From assembly GCA_036403815.1 (NCBI GenBank), contig DASWQH010000008.1, forward strand, positions 140,842 to 204,841: a stretch of 64,000 nucleotides of DNA. The letters run 5' to 3'. Positions within the stretch are counted from its first letter, which is position 1. The number at the start of each line of letters is the position of its first letter. Shown piece by piece: positions 24,386 to 32,352 of this stretch. The DNA is from JACVRN01 sp036403815. Lineage in GTDB: Bacteria; Acidobacteriota; Blastocatellia; Pyrinomonadales; Pyrinomonadaceae. Under the pieces are notes generated by a model that was not told where the DNA came from, searched no databases, and was given only the letters and a program-made list of their open reading frames with translations. A program made the translations under genes and the position numbers.

Positions 24386-26029
24386 TTGCAACGATTTGTC
24401 CTTGCCAAGCGCACTTGGCTTCTCTTCTTTCTTGCCGCCGCGCTCGCTTATCTTTACGGTTTGGGAAATTTTCCGTTCGTCGGCCCGGACGAGCCGCGTT
24501 ATGCAGAGGTCGCGCGCGAGATGCTGACGCGCGGCGATATGGTGACGCCGACGCTCGGCGGGCACCCCTGGTTTGAAAAGCCCGCGCTGCCTTACTGGAT
24601 TATGGTCGCCGGATACAGGTTGTTCGGCGCAGGGGAATCATCAGCGAGGCTCGGCTTTGCGCTGATGGGTCTGCTGACGGGATGGGTCGTCTACTGGATA
24701 GGCTCGCGCACGGAAAGCGCGTGTGCGGATAAAGAAGGAATAAGATGGCTCGCCTTAGCTAGCGGCGTGGCGGCGGCTTCGAGCGCTGGCCTTGTGCTCT
24801 TCTCGCACGGCGTTAATTTCGACATCCCGCTAACGCTGACGACGACAATCGCGCTCGGCTGCTTTTTTGTCTCTGAGCTGGAAGGAGAGCGGCGACGCCG
24901 TATATGGTTGCTCGCGGGATTTTACGGTGGCATGGGTGCGGCGCTGCTTGCCAAAGGTCTGATAGGCTTCATCATCACGTTCGGCGTCGTCACCACTTAC
25001 TATATCCTGCGGCGTGCATGGCCTGGGCGAGAGATTTTTTTGAGCGTCTTGTGGGGCGTGCCGCTCGCGCTTCTGGTGTCTGCCGTCTGGTATGTGCCCG
25101 TTATCGCGCGCCACGGCTGGACTTTCATTGACCAGTTCTTCATACAGCATCATTTCGCGCGCTATACCTCGAACAAGTTTCATCACCCGCAGCCCTTCTA
25201 TTTTTATATTCCAGTTATGGTGATGATGGCGTTGCCGTGGACGCCGTATCTAATGGAGGCGCTTGTAGAGGCCAGGCACTGGACGTGGCGCTCGCCTGAT
25301 GCTTTGAGTAAATGGAGAGCGTTCGCCTTCGCGTGGCTCATCATGCCCATCCTCTTCTTCTCGGCTTCTGGATCGAAGCTGCCCGGTTACATCCTGCCAG
25401 CCTTGCCGGGCGCAATGATGCTGGTCGGGGAAAGACTGGCGCGGCGGCTGCGCGGCGAAGGGGGCATACGCTCTATGCGAGCGGCTGGCGTGCTCGTAAC
25501 CTCGCTTGCGCTGGCAGTCGTCATTTATGTCAGGCATGAAGGCTATACGATTCTGGCCTGTGCGGTCGTGGGCGCTGTGCTGCTCGGTGCAGGCGGCTTG
25601 ATTGCGCTCCTTCTGACGAAGAAGGGCTGGCTTGCGACGGGTGCCATCGTGTGCGGCATGTTCCTGATGATAGTTGTGAGCCTCGAATGCGGTATAGAGG
25701 GGATTTCAAGACACGTCTCTATTGCACATGCTCTGGAGCAGGCGGCGGCGCGTGGCTACACTTTCGCGCCGGTCTACCAGCTTCACACGCTTGAGCGCAC
25801 GGCGGAATACTATGCTGCGGGTCGCCTGCAATATGGCGCGGACGGCGAGCCTGTAAGGTTTGAAGGCGCAACGCAGGTCGAAGCGGCGGCGCGACAGACC
25901 GGAGGCACAGTGCTGGTCATAGTCCCTTCGGAGTATTCGTGGCAGCTTACAACCTACGCGCCGCTTGAAACGGAAGTCATAGAAGACAACGGCGACCTTG
26001 CGCTCATCGCCGTGCGAATACGTAAATAA
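24386..26029 (+). CDS. ArnT-like glycosyltransferase (GT39/GT83 family)
   Basis: The 547-residue polytopic membrane protein of the PMT/ArnT superfamily transfers a sugar from a polyprenyl-phosphate donor. The first periplasmic loop has GPDEPRYAEVAREMLTRGD (Asp-Glu catalytic pair) and GHPWFEKPALPYWIMV, both hallmarks of ArnT-type enzymes. About eleven hydrophobic helices follow, then a soluble C-terminal domain of about 120 residues. The start is TTG at 24386, which lies after CAGGTGACTATAC. It may modify lipid A or another envelope glycan, but there are no arn genes here. Confidence 0.88.
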   Translation: MQRFVLAKRTWLLFFLAAALAYLYGLGNFPFVGPDEPRYAEVAREMLTRGDMVTPTLGGHPWFEKPALPYWIMVAGYRLFGAGESSARLGFALMGLLTGWVVYWIGSRTESACADKEGIRWLALASGVAAASSAGLVLFSHGVNFDIPLTLTTTIALGCFFVSELEGERRRRIWLLAGFYGGMGAALLAKGLIGFIITFGVVTTYYILRRAWPGREIFLSVLWGVPLALLVSAVWYVPVIARHGWTFIDQFFIQHHFARYTSNKFHHPQPFYFYIPVMVMMALPWTPYLMEALVEARHWTWRSPDALSKWRAFAFAWLIMPILFFSASGSKLPGYILPALPGAMMLVGERLARRLRGEGGIRSMRAAGVLVTSLALAVVIYVRHEGYTILACAVVGAVLLGAGGLIALLLTKKGWLATGAIVCGMFLMIVVSLECGIEGISRHVSIAHALEQAAARGYTFAPVYQLHTLERTAEYYAAGRLQYGADGEPVRFEGATQVEAAARQTGGTVLVIVPSEYSWQLTTYAPLETEVIEDNGDLALIAVRIRK

Positions 26030-26121
26030 CGTGAGGCGCGACATAAGCCACGCGCGCGAGTTGCATCTTCAGCCCCTGCAAGGGGCTAAGAAGATAGTGT
26101 GCTTATCGCGCGCCTCACGTT
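26027..26121. terminator. Nested palindrome between convergent genes
   Basis: The outer arms AACGTGAGGCGCG and CGCGCCTCACGTT are complementary, and an inner hairpin AGCCCCTGCAAGGGGCT sits in the loop. It lies between the convergent glycosyltransferase and trpF-like genes and may terminate both. It also begins in the last codon of the first gene. Confidence 0.6.
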
Positions 26122-26139
26122 AATTTAGCGTGCCTTCCG

Positions 26140-26805
26140 TCAGCAACCTTCCAGTTCACAGAAGAAAGCCTCAAGCTTTCGCTCGTCAAGGCGTCCATCG
26201 GTTCTCACGCCGCTGCATACATCAAGGCCGAAGGGCGCGACTGTTTCGACCGCTTCCCGAACATTATCTGCGCGCAGTCCGCCTGCCAGAAAGAGAGGCA
26301 CCCCGACCTGCTCACGAATCTTTCGGCTGATTGTCCAATCATGCCTGCGGCCTGTGCCGCCAAGCTCTTTGACAGCCAGCGCCTGATTGCCGGAATCGAG
26401 CAGGATCGCATCAACATGCGGCGCAACTCTCAAGGCTTCTTCCAGAGATTCTTCGCCTGCGACATGTATCACCTGAACCAGAGAGATGCCGGGCAACCCC
26501 GCGCGCAACTCCTCATAGCTCCCTTGTTGGAGCCGGTCGCAAATTTGAACTGTATTGACATTACAGCGGCGCTGCTGCTCTATGATGGCTGCCGCTTCCT
26601 GCTTCGAGGTCAGAAGAAAAGAGGCGACTGCGGGCGGAATCCGCGCGGCTATCTCGCAGATTAACTCTTCTTTGATGGGGCCGGGGCCGCTCGGCATCTC
26701 GGAGACAAGGCCGACCGCAGACGCGCCCATGCGGATAGCCATCCATGCCTCTTCGATGCTGCCAATGCAGCAAATCTTGACCCTCGGCTTTGCGGTAGCT
26801 TCCAT
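26140..26805 (-). CDS. Phosphoribosylanthranilate isomerase paralogue (TrpF-like)
   Basis: The 221-residue beta/alpha-barrel protein matches TrpF: VKICCIGSIEEAWMAI replaces the usual KICGITN and keeps the catalytic Cys position, ILLDSGNQALAVKELGGTGRRHDW keeps the catalytic Asp, and LFLAGGLRADNVREAVE is typical. It lacks the usual QLHGDE (here QICDRL) and GVE (here GVRT) segments. A standard trpF lies at 46156 in the trp cluster, so this copy may serve a different substrate or act as a back-up. It is downstream of the sulfur operon with palindrome P2 between them. Confidence 0.8.
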   Translation of the reverse strand: MEATAKPRVKICCIGSIEEAWMAIRMGASAVGLVSEMPSGPGPIKEELICEIAARIPPAVASFLLTSKQEAAAIIEQQRRCNVNTVQICDRLQQGSYEELRAGLPGISLVQVIHVAGEESLEEALRVAPHVDAILLDSGNQALAVKELGGTGRRHDWTISRKIREQVGVPLFLAGGLRADNVREAVETVAPFGLDVCSGVRTDGRLDERKLEAFFCELEGC

Positions 26806-26816
26806 AGAAAAACTAA

Positions 26817-26892
26817 GGTCAGTACCGCCTGCGGTAGCGGGCGGGTGGTCGCGTTGCCAAAGACCCGCCCGCTACCGCAGGCGGTACTGACC
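26817..26892. repeat. GGTCAGTACCGCC palindrome P2
   Basis: The arms GGTCAGTACCGCCTGCGGTA + GCGGGCGGGT are perfectly complementary to those at the right. The short spacer is GGTCGCGTTGCCAAAG. Closest copy is P1. Confidence 0.9.
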
Positions 26893-26904
26893 TGCTCTAT
26901 CCTT

Positions 26905-28374
26905 TCAGTATTTCGGCACGCTCGCGTCTACTTCATCCGACCATGCGGTGATGCCGCCCTTTAGGTTCAGGAGCTTGCCTTGAAAGCCTGCTTCCCGAAG
27001 CGCGGCGATTGCCTTTGCGCTTCGGACTCCGCCTTTGCAGTGGACAACCGTCTCGCGCGTCTGGTCAATCTCGCTCATGCGACCCACCACTTCTTTGAGC
27101 GGGATGAGCCGGGAATCAGGGATGCGCGCAATCTCATACTCATTCGGCTCGCGCACGTCTATGATTTGCAGGTCATCGCCCGTGTCCAAACGCTCTTTGA
27201 ATCGTGTGGCCGTAATCTCTTCCAGGGGTTGCTCGGCCTGCGCCGTTGCAGTAGGTTCCGGCTGCGGTCTAAGGCCGCAGAACTCTTCGTAATCAATCAG
27301 CGCGCGAATAGTCGGATTCACTCCGCAGACGGGACACTGCGGGTCTTTCCTCAACTTCAATTCGCGGAAGCGCATCTTCCAAGCATCAAACAGTAGCAGG
27401 CGATTTATCAACGGCTCGCCGTCACCCAAAATCAGTTTGATGGTTTCGTTCGCCTGAATCGCGCCGACGATGCCGGGCAGCACGCCCAGCACGCCGCCTT
27501 CCGCGCAGGAAGGGACTAGACCGGGCGGCGGCGGCTCCGGATAAAGACAGCGATAGCACGCGCCGCGCTCAGCCCAGAACACGCTCGCCTGTCCCTCGAA
27601 GCGAAAGATAGAGCCGTAGACGTTCGGCTTGCCTGTGAGCACGCACGCGTCGTTTACCAGATAGCGAGTCGGGAAATTGTCTGTACCGTCAACGATGATG
27701 TCGTAATCACGAAAAAGCTCAAGCGCGTTTTCGCTCGTCAATCTAAGCTCGTGCGGCTCAAGCTTGATGTGCGGGTTGATGTCTGCCAGACGGTCGCGCG
27801 CCGATTCAATCTTGGCTCGCCCGACATCCTTCGTGCCGTGTACTATCTGTCGCTGAAGGTTGGACGCGTCAACCACATCGAAGTCCACTATGCCCAGACG
27901 ACCAACGCCCGCCGCCGCCAGGTACATGCCGAGCGGTGCTCCTAATCCGCCTGTGCCAATCATCAGCACGCTCGCGGCCTTCAGACGCCGCTGCCCATCC
28001 ATGCCTACCTCCGGCATAATCAGGTGGCGGCTGTAGCGCGCAATCTCTTCGTTGGAGAGCGTTGGTAGCGGCTCTTCCGCTATCAACTCTTCCGTCGCCG
28101 CGCCGCCCGCAATCGAAGGCACAATCGTAATGGTGTCGCCATCTTTCACAGGCGTCTCAAGACGCGACGAGTGGCGTATGTCTTCGTCGTTGACGTAAAC
28201 GTTGACGAAGTTGCGCAAAGTGGTTTCGTCGCTGTAGAGATGCTTGCGCAACTCCTCGTACACGCCCGTCACACTATTGAGCGCTTCGCCGACCGTTCCT
28301 GCCTCAACCTTCAACTCTGATTGCCCGCCCGCAAATTGCCGTAGCGCCGTCGGAATGAAAACTGTCACTGCCAT
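26905..28374 (-). CDS. Ubiquitin-like (MoaD/ThiS-type) – E1 (MoeB/ThiF-type) – rhodanese fusion
   Basis: Three domains in one 489-residue chain. Residues 1-91 are a MoaD/ThiS/CysO-like beta-grasp domain ending PSIAGG (Gly90-Gly91) but continuing with AATEE, so the diglycine is internal. Residues about 105-345 are an E1-type adenylyltransferase: MIGTGGLGAPLGMYLA nucleotide loop, DASNLQRQIVHG, the catalytic Cys probably in VPSCAEGG, and zinc pairs CYRC and CPVC. Residues about 385-489 are a rhodanese domain with the active Cys in VVHCKGGVRSA. The domains together make and load a thiocarboxylate. It is last in an operon with a JAMM peptidase and a cysteine synthase. Confidence 0.92.
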   Translation of the reverse strand: MAVTVFIPTALRQFAGGQSELKVEAGTVGEALNSVTGVYEELRKHLYSDETTLRNFVNVYVNDEDIRHSSRLETPVKDGDTITIVPSIAGGAATEELIAEEPLPTLSNEEIARYSRHLIMPEVGMDGQRRLKAASVLMIGTGGLGAPLGMYLAAAGVGRLGIVDFDVVDASNLQRQIVHGTKDVGRAKIESARDRLADINPHIKLEPHELRLTSENALELFRDYDIIVDGTDNFPTRYLVNDACVLTGKPNVYGSIFRFEGQASVFWAERGACYRCLYPEPPPPGLVPSCAEGGVLGVLPGIVGAIQANETIKLILGDGEPLINRLLLFDAWKMRFRELKLRKDPQCPVCGVNPTIRALIDYEEFCGLRPQPEPTATAQAEQPLEEITATRFKERLDTGDDLQIIDVREPNEYEIARIPDSRLIPLKEVVGRMSEIDQTRETVVHCKGGVRSAKAIAALREAGFQGKLLNLKGGITAWSDEVDASVPKY

Positions 28375-28379
28375 TTTCT

Positions 28380-29636
28380 TTACTCCTGTGGATTGTTTAC
28401 AGCCTCTGTGTTTATCTCTTCCGTTTCCACGCTCTCTTCTTCGACCTCGTTAGGGTTGGGGAGTTGAGCGCCGGACGGAACAATCCAGGTTTCGAGCGAG
28501 CCGGAGTCTGTCAAGTCGTTCTCCTCAACCGGCGCGACAATAACATAGAGACGGTTTCTGCTAACTCCGTATTTCTCCTCAAGCTTAGATTTCCATCCTT
28601 CTACGAGCGAGACCATATCCACTTGAGGCTCTTTTTCAGCCGGTGTATCTTTCGATGCATCTTCCGTTTTTTCTACAATCTTTTTTGCAGGGCGTATGAT
28701 GACGCACGCGCTCAAGCGCTCGTTTTTGTCTAGCACGTCCGCGAAGCCCTCGAAGATTTGTCGAGTGACGGTTTCATCATCCAAGGCAAACTGTTCATAA
28801 GAGCTTATACGAACCGCCTTGTCAGGCACAGGCTCAGCCCCTTTCGCTTCCGCGACGGGCGGCGAAGCGTTCGCGGGCGCAACCCAAATCTCTATCCTGT
28901 AGGAGCCGGTCTCGACCGGCACGTCGTATCCGCCGCAGACTATTTCAATCTGCCCGGCACTGATTTTGTAGTCAACCTGTAGATTGTCTGCGACCTCTTT
29001 GGCTGCCCTGCGCCAAGCGCCCGGCGCTGCGCCCTTAGCGTTATAAGCGACGACATAGGCACGCACAGAAGATTTTTGCCGCAGCACATCTGCCAGAGCC
29101 GCGAACGTCACGTTCCCTATAGAAGGCCCATCTTCTACATACATGCCCACGTTTTCCGACGAGTTGTATTCCAGAAATTTCCCTGTGAAGGTTTTTGTTT
29201 CATTCTCATACTTTTGAGGCTCGGGCGGTTCGGCTCCGGGCGGGAGTATCCAGAACTCCGTCGCAGACATCTTCAATTCTTTATAGCGACCGCCATAGAC
29301 AGACTTGATACGCGATGCCTCAAGGCCACGCGCTGCAATCAAATAGTTCTCTGAAATTTTCTGCCGAAACTCTCCGCTGCCTGAGCCTTCACCCTCTGGC
29401 CCGTAGGTGATGATGTACCCGGTTGTGAGCGGTTCGTTCTGTAGCTGAATGGCGAAATTATCCAGCCGCGCGCCCAGGTCGCAGCCGTAAGCTGCCTCGA
29501 ACTCATCGAACTTTTGCGCTGTCGGTTCTGAACTCCGCGCCGTTTCCTGTGCTGCCGTCCGCGCGCCTGCAAATACTACGAGCGTAAGCAGCAGGCTGAA
29601 GAAGGGAATTGGAATTTGTCTTAGCCGGTAGCTCAT
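28380..29636 (-). CDS. Exported protein of three repeated modules, unknown function
   Basis: The 418-residue protein has a signal peptide (about 1-29) and three related modules of roughly 110 residues, each closing with the same kind of segment: TEFWILPPGAEPP, IEIWVAPANASPP and LETWIVPSGAQLP. Each module also contains a predicted strand like TGYIITYGPE, AYVVAYNAKG and ACVIIRPAKK and a helix before the last strands. No catalytic residue stands out. It starts inside the stop of the JAMM gene (ATGA overlap) and ends five bases before the fusion gene, so it is a true member of the sulfur operon although exported. Confidence 0.75.
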   Translation of the reverse strand: MSYRLRQIPIPFFSLLLTLVVFAGARTAAQETARSSEPTAQKFDEFEAAYGCDLGARLDNFAIQLQNEPLTTGYIITYGPEGEGSGSGEFRQKISENYLIAARGLEASRIKSVYGGRYKELKMSATEFWILPPGAEPPEPQKYENETKTFTGKFLEYNSSENVGMYVEDGPSIGNVTFAALADVLRQKSSVRAYVVAYNAKGAAPGAWRRAAKEVADNLQVDYKISAGQIEIVCGGYDVPVETGSYRIEIWVAPANASPPVAEAKGAEPVPDKAVRISSYEQFALDDETVTRQIFEGFADVLDKNERLSACVIIRPAKKIVEKTEDASKDTPAEKEPQVDMVSLVEGWKSKLEEKYGVSRNRLYVIVAPVEENDLTDSGSLETWIVPSGAQLPNPNEVEEESVETEEINTEAVNNPQE

Positions 29637-30064
29637 AGCTCGTCTCTCTCCTTTATCTGTTCTTCAGCGAAGCTTGAACGATCAGTCAACATCTCCCATG
29701 AAAAGAGATTACCCGCGATGCCTTCTCTGACGGAGACTATAATATAAGAGTAGGACGGCCACGCGTGCTCAAGGTCGTAAGCAGAAGGGGCAGCCGGATG
29801 ATCCGGGTGCGAGTGATAAAAGCCCACTACATCAAGCGAGCGCTCGCGTGCATAGCGCTCGCCGCGCATCAGTTCTTCGGGACGAATCAGGAAGCGATTG
29901 CGCTTGGCCTCTTCTTCGCGCGCATTTGAAATTGGATAGACCTCTGAAACTTCTTTGTAATCTTCCTTAAAGCTTCCGATGAGCAGCCCGCAGCACTCGT
30001 GTGGGTAATCGCGCTCGCCGTGCGCGCGCATCTCTGCCAGATGCTCAGCCCTGAGATAGATCAT
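29633..30064 (-). CDS. JAMM/MPN+ metallopeptidase (Mec-type)
   Basis: The 143-residue protein has the JAMM zinc site: Glu23 in PHECCGLLIG, His84 and His86 in GFYHSHPDHP, and Ser94/Asp97 in APSAYD. Bacterial members such as mycobacterial Mec+ cut a residue from the C-terminus of a ubiquitin-like sulfur carrier; some cut fused carriers. Its start ATG overlaps the stop of the cysteine synthase (ATGA), and its stop overlaps the next start. A longer frame begins at 30115, but MIYLRAEHLAEM is where the family begins. Confidence 0.92.
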   Translation of the reverse strand: MIYLRAEHLAEMRAHGERDYPHECCGLLIGSFKEDYKEVSEVYPISNAREEEAKRNRFLIRPEELMRGERYARERSLDVVGFYHSHPDHPAAPSAYDLEHAWPSYSYIIVSVREGIAGNLFSWEMLTDRSSFAEEQIKERDEL

Positions 30065-31011
30065 CGCGCCTCTTCCCAGAACTCTTCGTCCAGATAGCGT
30101 TCGCCCACATCGCAAAGAACTGTAACAACAAGAGAGCCTGCCGGTAGCTTGCTCGCAAGCCTCAAGGCGGCGAAGACATTCGCGCCGGAGCTTGTGCCGA
30201 CCAGAAGCCCCTCTTCTCGCGCCAAAAGTCTAGCCACACTTTGCGCCTCTTCCGTGGAGACGGTCTGGTTCTCGTCCGCCAGCGCCGGGTCGTAAATCCC
30301 GGGCACAATCACAGACGCCATGTGCTTCATGCCCTCAAGGCCGTGAAAGGGCGAATCGGGTTGCATGGAGACGGCGCGAATGCTCGGATTGAACTCTTTG
30401 AGCCTGCGCGTTGTGCCTGTGAAAGTACCGGAAGTTCCCATGCCCGCCAGAAAGTGCGTGACTCTGCCCGCAGTCTGCTCCCAGATTTCCGGCGCGGTTC
30501 CTTCGTAATGGGCGCGCCAGTTGGCGGGGTTGTTGAACTGGTCTGGATAAAAATAGCGCTCCGGCTCATTCCCGGCCAACTCGCGTGCGCGAAGCTGTGC
30601 GCCGTCTATGCCTTCTACCGGAGCGGTTTCTACAAGCTCCGCACCGTATGAGCGCAGGATGCGTTTACGCTCCACGCTGGCGTTTCGCGGCAGACAGATT
30701 GTGACACGATAGCCGCGCTGTGCGCCGATCATAGCGTAAGCGATGCCTGTGTTGCCGCTCGTAGCATCAATGATGGTCTTGCCCGGTTGCAGAAGACCGC
30801 GCCGCTCTCCGTCAAGAATCATAAAAAGCGCCGCACGATCTTTGACAGAGCCGCCGGGATTGAGATGCTCCGCCTTCGCATAGACCTCAACCCCTGTGGG
30901 AAGGTCGCGAGCGACGCGCCCCAAATGTAAAAGCGGCGTCCCGCCGATGCTCGACAACAGGTTAAACCCCGACGAGCGACCGGCGGGACTCTCCAAAAGC
31001 TTTTCCGTCAT
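30061..31011 (-). CDS. cysM: PLP-dependent cysteine synthase (CysK/CysM family)
   Basis: The 316-residue fold-type II enzyme has the PLP lysine in PGGSVKDRAALFMI, the substrate loop ATSGNTGIAYAM, and a glycine-rich phosphate site GMGTSGTFTGTTR. A segment SMQPDSPFHGLEGMKHM replaces the usual CysK loop. It makes cysteine from an activated serine. Because a JAMM peptidase and a ubiquitin-like/E1 gene follow in the same operon, the sulfur donor may be a carrier thiocarboxylate, as for mycobacterial CysM. The ribosome site AAGGAAG precedes the ATG. The O-phosphoserine or O-acetylserine preference is not readable. Confidence 0.88.
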   Translation of the reverse strand: MTEKLLESPAGRSSGFNLLSSIGGTPLLHLGRVARDLPTGVEVYAKAEHLNPGGSVKDRAALFMILDGERRGLLQPGKTIIDATSGNTGIAYAMIGAQRGYRVTICLPRNASVERKRILRSYGAELVETAPVEGIDGAQLRARELAGNEPERYFYPDQFNNPANWRAHYEGTAPEIWEQTAGRVTHFLAGMGTSGTFTGTTRRLKEFNPSIRAVSMQPDSPFHGLEGMKHMASVIVPGIYDPALADENQTVSTEEAQSVARLLAREEGLLVGTSSGANVFAALRLASKLPAGSLVVTVLCDVGERYLDEEFWEEAR

Positions 31012-31020
31012 CTTCCTTGA

Positions 31021-31035
31021 TGAGAATAATTCTCA
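31021..31035. promoter_or_regulatory. 7-1-7 palindrome upstream of cysM (Fur-family operator shape)
   Basis: TGAGAAT-A-ATTCTCA is a perfect 7-1-7 inverted repeat. It lies just upstream of the cysM ribosome site. It differs from the Fur consensus TGATAATNATTATCA at one position in each arm. It could be bound by a Fur, PerR or Zur-type regulator. Confidence 0.4.
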
Positions 31036-31044
31036 AAGTCCTTT

Positions 31045-31270
31045 TGAGTCCAGTAGGAACTACTGATAATAGCCCAGTACTTCAGTGCTGGGAATACGTT
31101 GCGGATAAAAAGAGTAGAGTCCCGTAGGGGCGACTGAACATTTCCTTTCAGTCGCCCCTACGGGACTCTACTCTTTTTCCTATCTTTTGACCCAGCGATA
31201 AATTGCTGGGCTATTTTCAAATGTCCCTGACGGGACAACTGGCGAAGCTGATTTTTCAAACAGCTTCTTA
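31045..31270. repeat. Non-autonomous copy of the GTCCCGTAGGGAC element (copy B)
   Basis: It contains ATAGCCCAG...CTGGGAATA, the central pair AGAGTCCCGTAGGGGCGACT / AGTCGCCCCTACGGGACTCT around a loop GAACATTTCCTTTC, then CCCAGCGATAAATTGCTGGG and GTCCCTGACGGGAC. The right end carries AAACAGCTTCTTA; the left terminal repeat is degenerate. No transposase gene is present. Confidence 0.85.
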
Positions 31271-31302
31271 CTTTTGCCTTTTACCTTTTTAATTTTGCAT
31301 TG
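31267..31302. repeat. Single arm of heptad-type repeat
   Basis: A CTTTTGCCTTTTACCTTTTT-type array followed by AATTTTGCATTGC is the same array type as in H9 and H16 but has no complementary arm. Confidence 0.5.
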
Positions 31303-31303
31303 C

Positions 31304-32269
31304 TTAAGGTGTGGCGCGTAGCGCTCTATCCAGAAAGTCTATGACGCGACGGTCGTAGACTTCGGATTGCTCGCCCGTCGCCAGACGCAGGTTGTAGCCG
31401 GAGACGGGCAGCTCGCTTTGAAGCTCTACGCTTGCGCCTTGCGGGAAACAGTGAGCCAGCGCAACCGTGGAGTTGTGTAGCGGGGGCGTGTCGTTGCTCG
31501 CCAGCAACAGCACCTGACGGTCGGGCAATGTCGAAGCCGCCGCGCAGGCCGGGGCATTGCTGTATCCGCCCGTGAAATAGATTTTCATCCCTGTGCGCGC
31601 CAGCCATTGCACGAAGCCGTTGTCCATGCCGGTGCGCTCACGCACTGCTGTGTTAAGCACGTCGTTCGGCGCGTTCGGAATCGAATCGAGCGCGAGCGCG
31701 CGTATCTCCTGGCTGCGCGTGGCAGCTTGCAGGCTGGTGTATGCGCCAAGCTCTACGCCGTAGAGTCCTATGGCGGAACCTACGAGCGGGCGATTCTGCG
31801 AAGTCTTAAGCGAGCGCAGGTAATCCAGCGCGGCGAGTGTGTCTTCCGTTTCGCGTGTGCCGAAGGATGTCCAGTTGACCGGAGGGTTAAGACCGTGGCC
31901 GCGCAGGTCAGGCCAGAGAATAGTGAAATTGGTCGTCTCGTTGAGCTTGACGCCAAGGTTCAGGAGCCAGGAGCGGTCTGCGCCGTAGCGATGTAGAAGA
32001 ATGACTGCGGGTGCGCCCTCGCCTCCGCGCAGGAGCCAGCCGCGTGCGCGTGTGCCGTCGCGGTTAGTCCATGTCTCTTCGGTCGCTTTCAATCCCGGCC
32101 CGCTCAACTGTGTGAACTTTTCGGGCGTGACCAGATACTCTTGGCGCGGCGGGCGCGTCGCGCCGTAAACGAGCCACCCGGTAATAGTCACCAGCACCAG
32201 CGCGAGCAGCAAGATAATGGGCAGAAAAGCCCTTACAATCCTTCTTCCGGTTCTTCTACGAGGTGGCAT
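31304..32269 (-). CDS. Membrane-anchored alpha/beta hydrolase-fold protein without the nucleophile serine
   Basis: The 321-residue protein has a basic N-terminus and one membrane helix (about 14-36), then an alpha/beta hydrolase fold: APAVILLHRYGADRS (oxyanion region), FTILWPDLRGHGLN, and LIGLYGVELGAYTSL-like elbow. In that elbow the G-x-S-x-G motif reads GVELG, with Glu173 where the catalytic Ser should be; the codon is GAG. A possible His lies in LAHCFPQGA. It may be a non-catalytic hydrolase or use another mechanism. Confidence 0.75.
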   Translation of the reverse strand: MPPRRRTGRRIVRAFLPIILLLALVLVTITGWLVYGATRPPRQEYLVTPEKFTQLSGPGLKATEETWTNRDGTRARGWLLRGGEGAPAVILLHRYGADRSWLLNLGVKLNETTNFTILWPDLRGHGLNPPVNWTSFGTRETEDTLAALDYLRSLKTSQNRPLVGSAIGLYGVELGAYTSLQAATRSQEIRALALDSIPNAPNDVLNTAVRERTGMDNGFVQWLARTGMKIYFTGGYSNAPACAAASTLPDRQVLLLASNDTPPLHNSTVALAHCFPQGASVELQSELPVSGYNLRLATGEQSEVYDRRVIDFLDRALRATP

Positions 32270-32352
32270 CTATCCTCATCATAATTAATGAGCGGCGAAG
32301 ACGAACTCAGGATAAAGACTTGAACTTTTACGTTGCATAGTACAATCCGGCT

